Assembly: GCA_947627075.1 (NCBI GenBank)
Contig: CANQUR010000064.1
Coordinates: 1 to 8,661 of the forward strand
Reading direction: 5' to 3'
DNA length: 8,661 bases
DNA from: an uncultured Clostridia bacterium
GTDB taxonomy: Bacteria > Bacillota > Clostridia > Christensenellales > Pumilibacteraceae
Shown in pieces: positions 6,699 through 8,661 of the stretch; the first letter of the stretch is position 1, and each line of letters starts with the position of its first letter. The position numbers and the translations under genes were made by a program. The notes under the pieces are model-generated. The model saw nothing but the letters and a program-made list of their open reading frames with translations, was not told the DNA's origin and did not search any database.

Positions 6699-8522
6699 AT
6701 GAAAAAATTCAAAGCAGAATCGCAAAGGCTTTTGGAGCTTATGATAAACTCCATTTACACCAACAAGGAAATTTTTCTTCGTGAGCTTATTTCGAACGCC
6801 AGCGACGCTCTCGATAAACTGCATTTCATTTCGCTTACCGATAGCACCGCCGCCCGCGACTTCGAAATTAAGATCGAGCTCGACAAAAAAGAGCGCACCA
6901 TTGCCGTCATAGATAACGGCGTAGGCATGAACGAAAAAGAACTCGAGGAAAATCTCGGAACCATAGCTAACAGCGGCACATTTAAGTTCAAAGCCGAAAA
7001 TAAGACGGACGAGGAGCTTATAGGTCAGTTCGGCGTGGGCTTTTACGCTTCTTTCATGGTTGCGGACAAAGTGACCGTAACAAGCAAAAAGTTCGGAGAA
7101 AACGAGGCTCACAAATGGGAAAGTTGCGGTTCGGACGGCTATACCGTTTCGCCCGCCGAGCGAAGCGAATGCGGCATCACCGTGTTGTTGCATCTTAAGC
7201 CCGATACCGAGGACGAACATACCGACGAATATCTTTCGGAATGGCGTATAAGCGAGCTTGTCAAAAAATATTCGGACTATATCCGTTATCCCATAACCAT
7301 GCTTTGCACCTCCGAGCGCAAAAAAGAAGGAAGCGACGAATATGAGGAGATAAAGGAAGTAAAGACGCTCAATAGCAGACTTCCGATTTGGAAGCGTAAC
7401 AAAAACGAGGTGAGCAAAGAGGATTATATGGCTTTTTATCGAAGCAAATATTTCGATATGACCGAGCCTCTCCATTACTTTGCGGCGTCGACCGAGGGTG
7501 CGCTCACATACAATGCGCTTATTTATGTTCCCGGCAAAGCTCCGTACGACTATTACACCTCCGACTATAAGCGAGGGCTCTCGCTTTATGCAAACGGAGT
7601 GCTCATCATGGAAAAATGCGAAGACTTGCTTCCCGATTATTTCGGCTTTTTGCGTGGCATAGTGGACAGCAGCGATCTTTCGCTCAATATCTCGCGCGAA
7701 ATGCTTCAAAAGGACAGGCAGTTAAAAGCTCTTGCCGCGGGCATAAGCAAGCGTATCATTTCGGAGTTTACAAAGCTGATGACATCGGATAGAGAAACGT
7801 ATGAAAAGATTTTCCTCGAGTATGGAGCGAGCATAAAATTCGGCGTCTACGAAAGCTTCGGCGCAAAAAAGGACGAACTCAAGGACATCATTTTGTTCCG
7901 TTCGTCCGCAAGCGACAAGCTTACCTCTCTTAACGAATACGTTTCTCGCATGAGGGAGGAGCAAAAGGAAATATATTATGCGGCAGGCAGATCTTTGGAG
8001 TCGATAGAGCGTATGCCGCAAGTCGAGGGCGCGAAAGCAAAAGGATATGAGGTGTTGTATCTCACCGATCAAATAGACGAGTTTGTCATGAAGGTGCTCG
8101 GCGAATACAACGGCAAAAAGATCTCGCCCGTCGGGGTGGCTTCCCAAGAGGTAAAAGACGACAGCCTTAAGGATATGCTCGCGTTCATGACGGAGTCGCT
8201 CGGCGACAAAGTGAAAGACGTGCGCTTGAATGCGGACATAGGCAACTATCCGGCGTGCCTGACCGCAGAGGGCGAACTTTCGCTCGAGATGGAGAGGATA
8301 TTAAACGCCATGCCTGCAAACAAGGGCATAAAGGCTACGCGCATTTTGGAAATCAATCCCGCTCACCCCATTATCGAAAAAGCGAAGGTGTTGTTTGAAG
8401 GTGACAAGGACGAGCTCAAAAAGCTGACCGAAATATTGTATGATGAAGCGCTTTTGCTTGCAGGGCTCGAGGTAAGCGACAGTGCGAATTTTGTGCTTAA
8501 GATAAATGAGATGATAAAATAA
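6699..8522 (+). CDS. htpG: Molecular chaperone HtpG (bacterial Hsp90)
   Basis: HtpG is the cytosolic Hsp90 homodimer that binds and remodels client proteins with ATP hydrolysis. At 607 residues it is close to the usual bacterial length (E. coli 624) and has all three domains. The N-terminal GHKL ATPase domain (about 1-205) carries FLRELISNASDA with catalytic E29 and Mg-binding N33. It also has DNGVGM (72-77) with nucleotide-binding D72, GTIANSGT (87-94) and the lid glycine motif GQFGVGFYASFMVAD (109-123). A short charged linker follows (about 206-222). The middle domain includes NISREMLQKD (330-339) with R333 as the ATP-sensing arginine. The C-terminal dimerisation domain (about 495-607) lacks the MEEVD tail of eukaryotic Hsp90, as expected for bacteria. 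The protein appears intact and active. No CIRCE or CtsR operator is seen just upstream, so expression probably depends on the promoter at 3590-3618. Confidence 0.98.
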   Translation: MKKFKAESQRLLELMINSIYTNKEIFLRELISNASDALDKLHFISLTDSTAARDFEIKIELDKKERTIAVIDNGVGMNEKELEENLGTIANSGTFKFKAENKTDEELIGQFGVGFYASFMVADKVTVTSKKFGENEAHKWESCGSDGYTVSPAERSECGITVLLHLKPDTEDEHTDEYLSEWRISELVKKYSDYIRYPITMLCTSERKKEGSDEYEEIKEVKTLNSRLPIWKRNKNEVSKEDYMAFYRSKYFDMTEPLHYFAASTEGALTYNALIYVPGKAPYDYYTSDYKRGLSLYANGVLIMEKCEDLLPDYFGFLRGIVDSSDLSLNISREMLQKDRQLKALAAGISKRIISEFTKLMTSDRETYEKIFLEYGASIKFGVYESFGAKKDELKDIILFRSSASDKLTSLNEYVSRMREEQKEIYYAAGRSLESIERMPQVEGAKAKGYEVLYLTDQIDEFVMKVLGEYNGKKISPVGVASQEVKDDSLKDMLAFMTESLGDKVKDVRLNADIGNYPACLTAEGELSLEMERILNAMPANKGIKATRILEINPAHPIIEKAKVLFEGDKDELKKLTEILYDEALLLAGLEVSDSANFVLKINEMIK

Positions 8523-8528
8523 AGGAGG
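8521..8528 (+). promoter_or_regulatory. Shine-Dalgarno site of pyrR overlapping the htpG stop
   Basis: AAAGGAGG shares bases with the htpG TAA (8520-8522) and ends 5 nt before the ATG at 8534. This favours translational coupling and fixes the pyrR start. Confidence 0.8.
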
Positions 8529-8533
8529 ACATT

Positions 8534-8661
8534 ATGGAAATAAAGGCAAAATTGCTTGACGAAGGCGGCGTTATGAGGGCGCTCACAAGGATCGCGCATG
8601 AGATCATAGAACACAACAAGGGCGTCGACGATGTGGTGCTTGTCGGTATCAAAAGCAGGGG
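8534..8661 (+). CDS. pyrR: PyrR, pyrimidine operon regulator / uracil phosphoribosyltransferase, N-terminal part (3' end outside window)
   Basis: PyrR binds pyr mRNA in the presence of UMP to cause attenuation of pyrimidine-biosynthesis genes. It also makes UMP from uracil and PRPP. Only the first 42 codons are present. They read MEIKAKLLDEGGVMRALTRI and then AHEIIEHNKGVDDVVLVGIK-SR, which matches the PyrR N-terminus (LDE..., RALTRIAHEI, N-K-G, VLVGIK-RG) throughout. The PRPP-binding loop and RNA-binding residues lie beyond the edge. The gene begins 11 bp after htpG. I see no PyrR-type attenuator or anti-terminator stem-loop in that gap, so this copy is not autoregulated by a leader just before it. 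Whether pyrB, pyrC or other pyr genes follow cannot be seen. Confidence 0.92.
   Translation, partial: MEIKAKLLDEGGVMRALTRIAHEIIEHNKGVDDVVLVGIKSR

Noticed and set aside
6660..7709. 349-codon open frame on the - strand opposite htpG
   Set aside because: It lies across a highly conserved htpG coding region and its translation has no recognisable family. It arises from the codon bias of the + strand gene and lacks a convincing Shine-Dalgarno site.

Overview
This window is ordinary-looking bacterial chromosome, read entirely on the + strand, with short gaps and strong Shine-Dalgarno sites (AGGAGG-like) in front of nearly every gene. A PyrR-type gene, the SWIM-SNF2 helicase architecture and the Shine-Dalgarno strength suggest a Gram-positive Bacillota/Clostridia-like organism, possibly an uncultured one. 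That placement is an inference from gene content, not from a marker gene. I see no rRNA, tRNA, CRISPR array, insertion sequence, attachment site or replication origin, and no gene-free stretch longer than 300 bases.

Layout. (A) 1-1092: the 3' end of ftsH (membrane AAA+ protease) overlaps by 8 bp a gene for an unrecognised 222-residue single-pass membrane protein. The unit ends in a clear intrinsic terminator. (B) 1102-2400: an ArsB/NhaD-superfamily ion permease that starts almost on top of that terminator and has no visible Shine-Dalgarno site. (C) 2401-2519: a small AT-rich intergenic region with repeats and dyads, leading to (D) 2520-3521, a sodium/calcium-exchanger family (CaCA, YrbG-like) antiporter. 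(E) 3522-3644: a weak terminator-like hairpin, then the best promoter of the window (TTGTAA, 17 bp, TGC-TATAAT). This drives (F) a tight three-gene run: a SWIM-zinc-finger SNF2 ATPase (3645-6677), the Hsp90 chaperone htpG (6699-8522), and the start of pyrR (8534 to the window edge).

How the genes may work together. The FtsH-small protein pair is translationally coupled, so the small protein is a candidate FtsH partner, adaptor or substrate. The two transporters are separate units that plausibly contribute to ion homeostasis, but their substrates cannot be read from sequence. The SNF2-htpG-pyrR run appears to be one transcript, with gaps of 21 and 11 bp and no convincing internal promoter or terminator. 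It links a chromatin-remodeller-like ATPase, a protein-folding chaperone and a pyrimidine-salvage/regulatory enzyme. I saw no proven novel system. The most worthwhile leads are the FtsH-coupled unknown protein and the SNF2-HtpG pairing.
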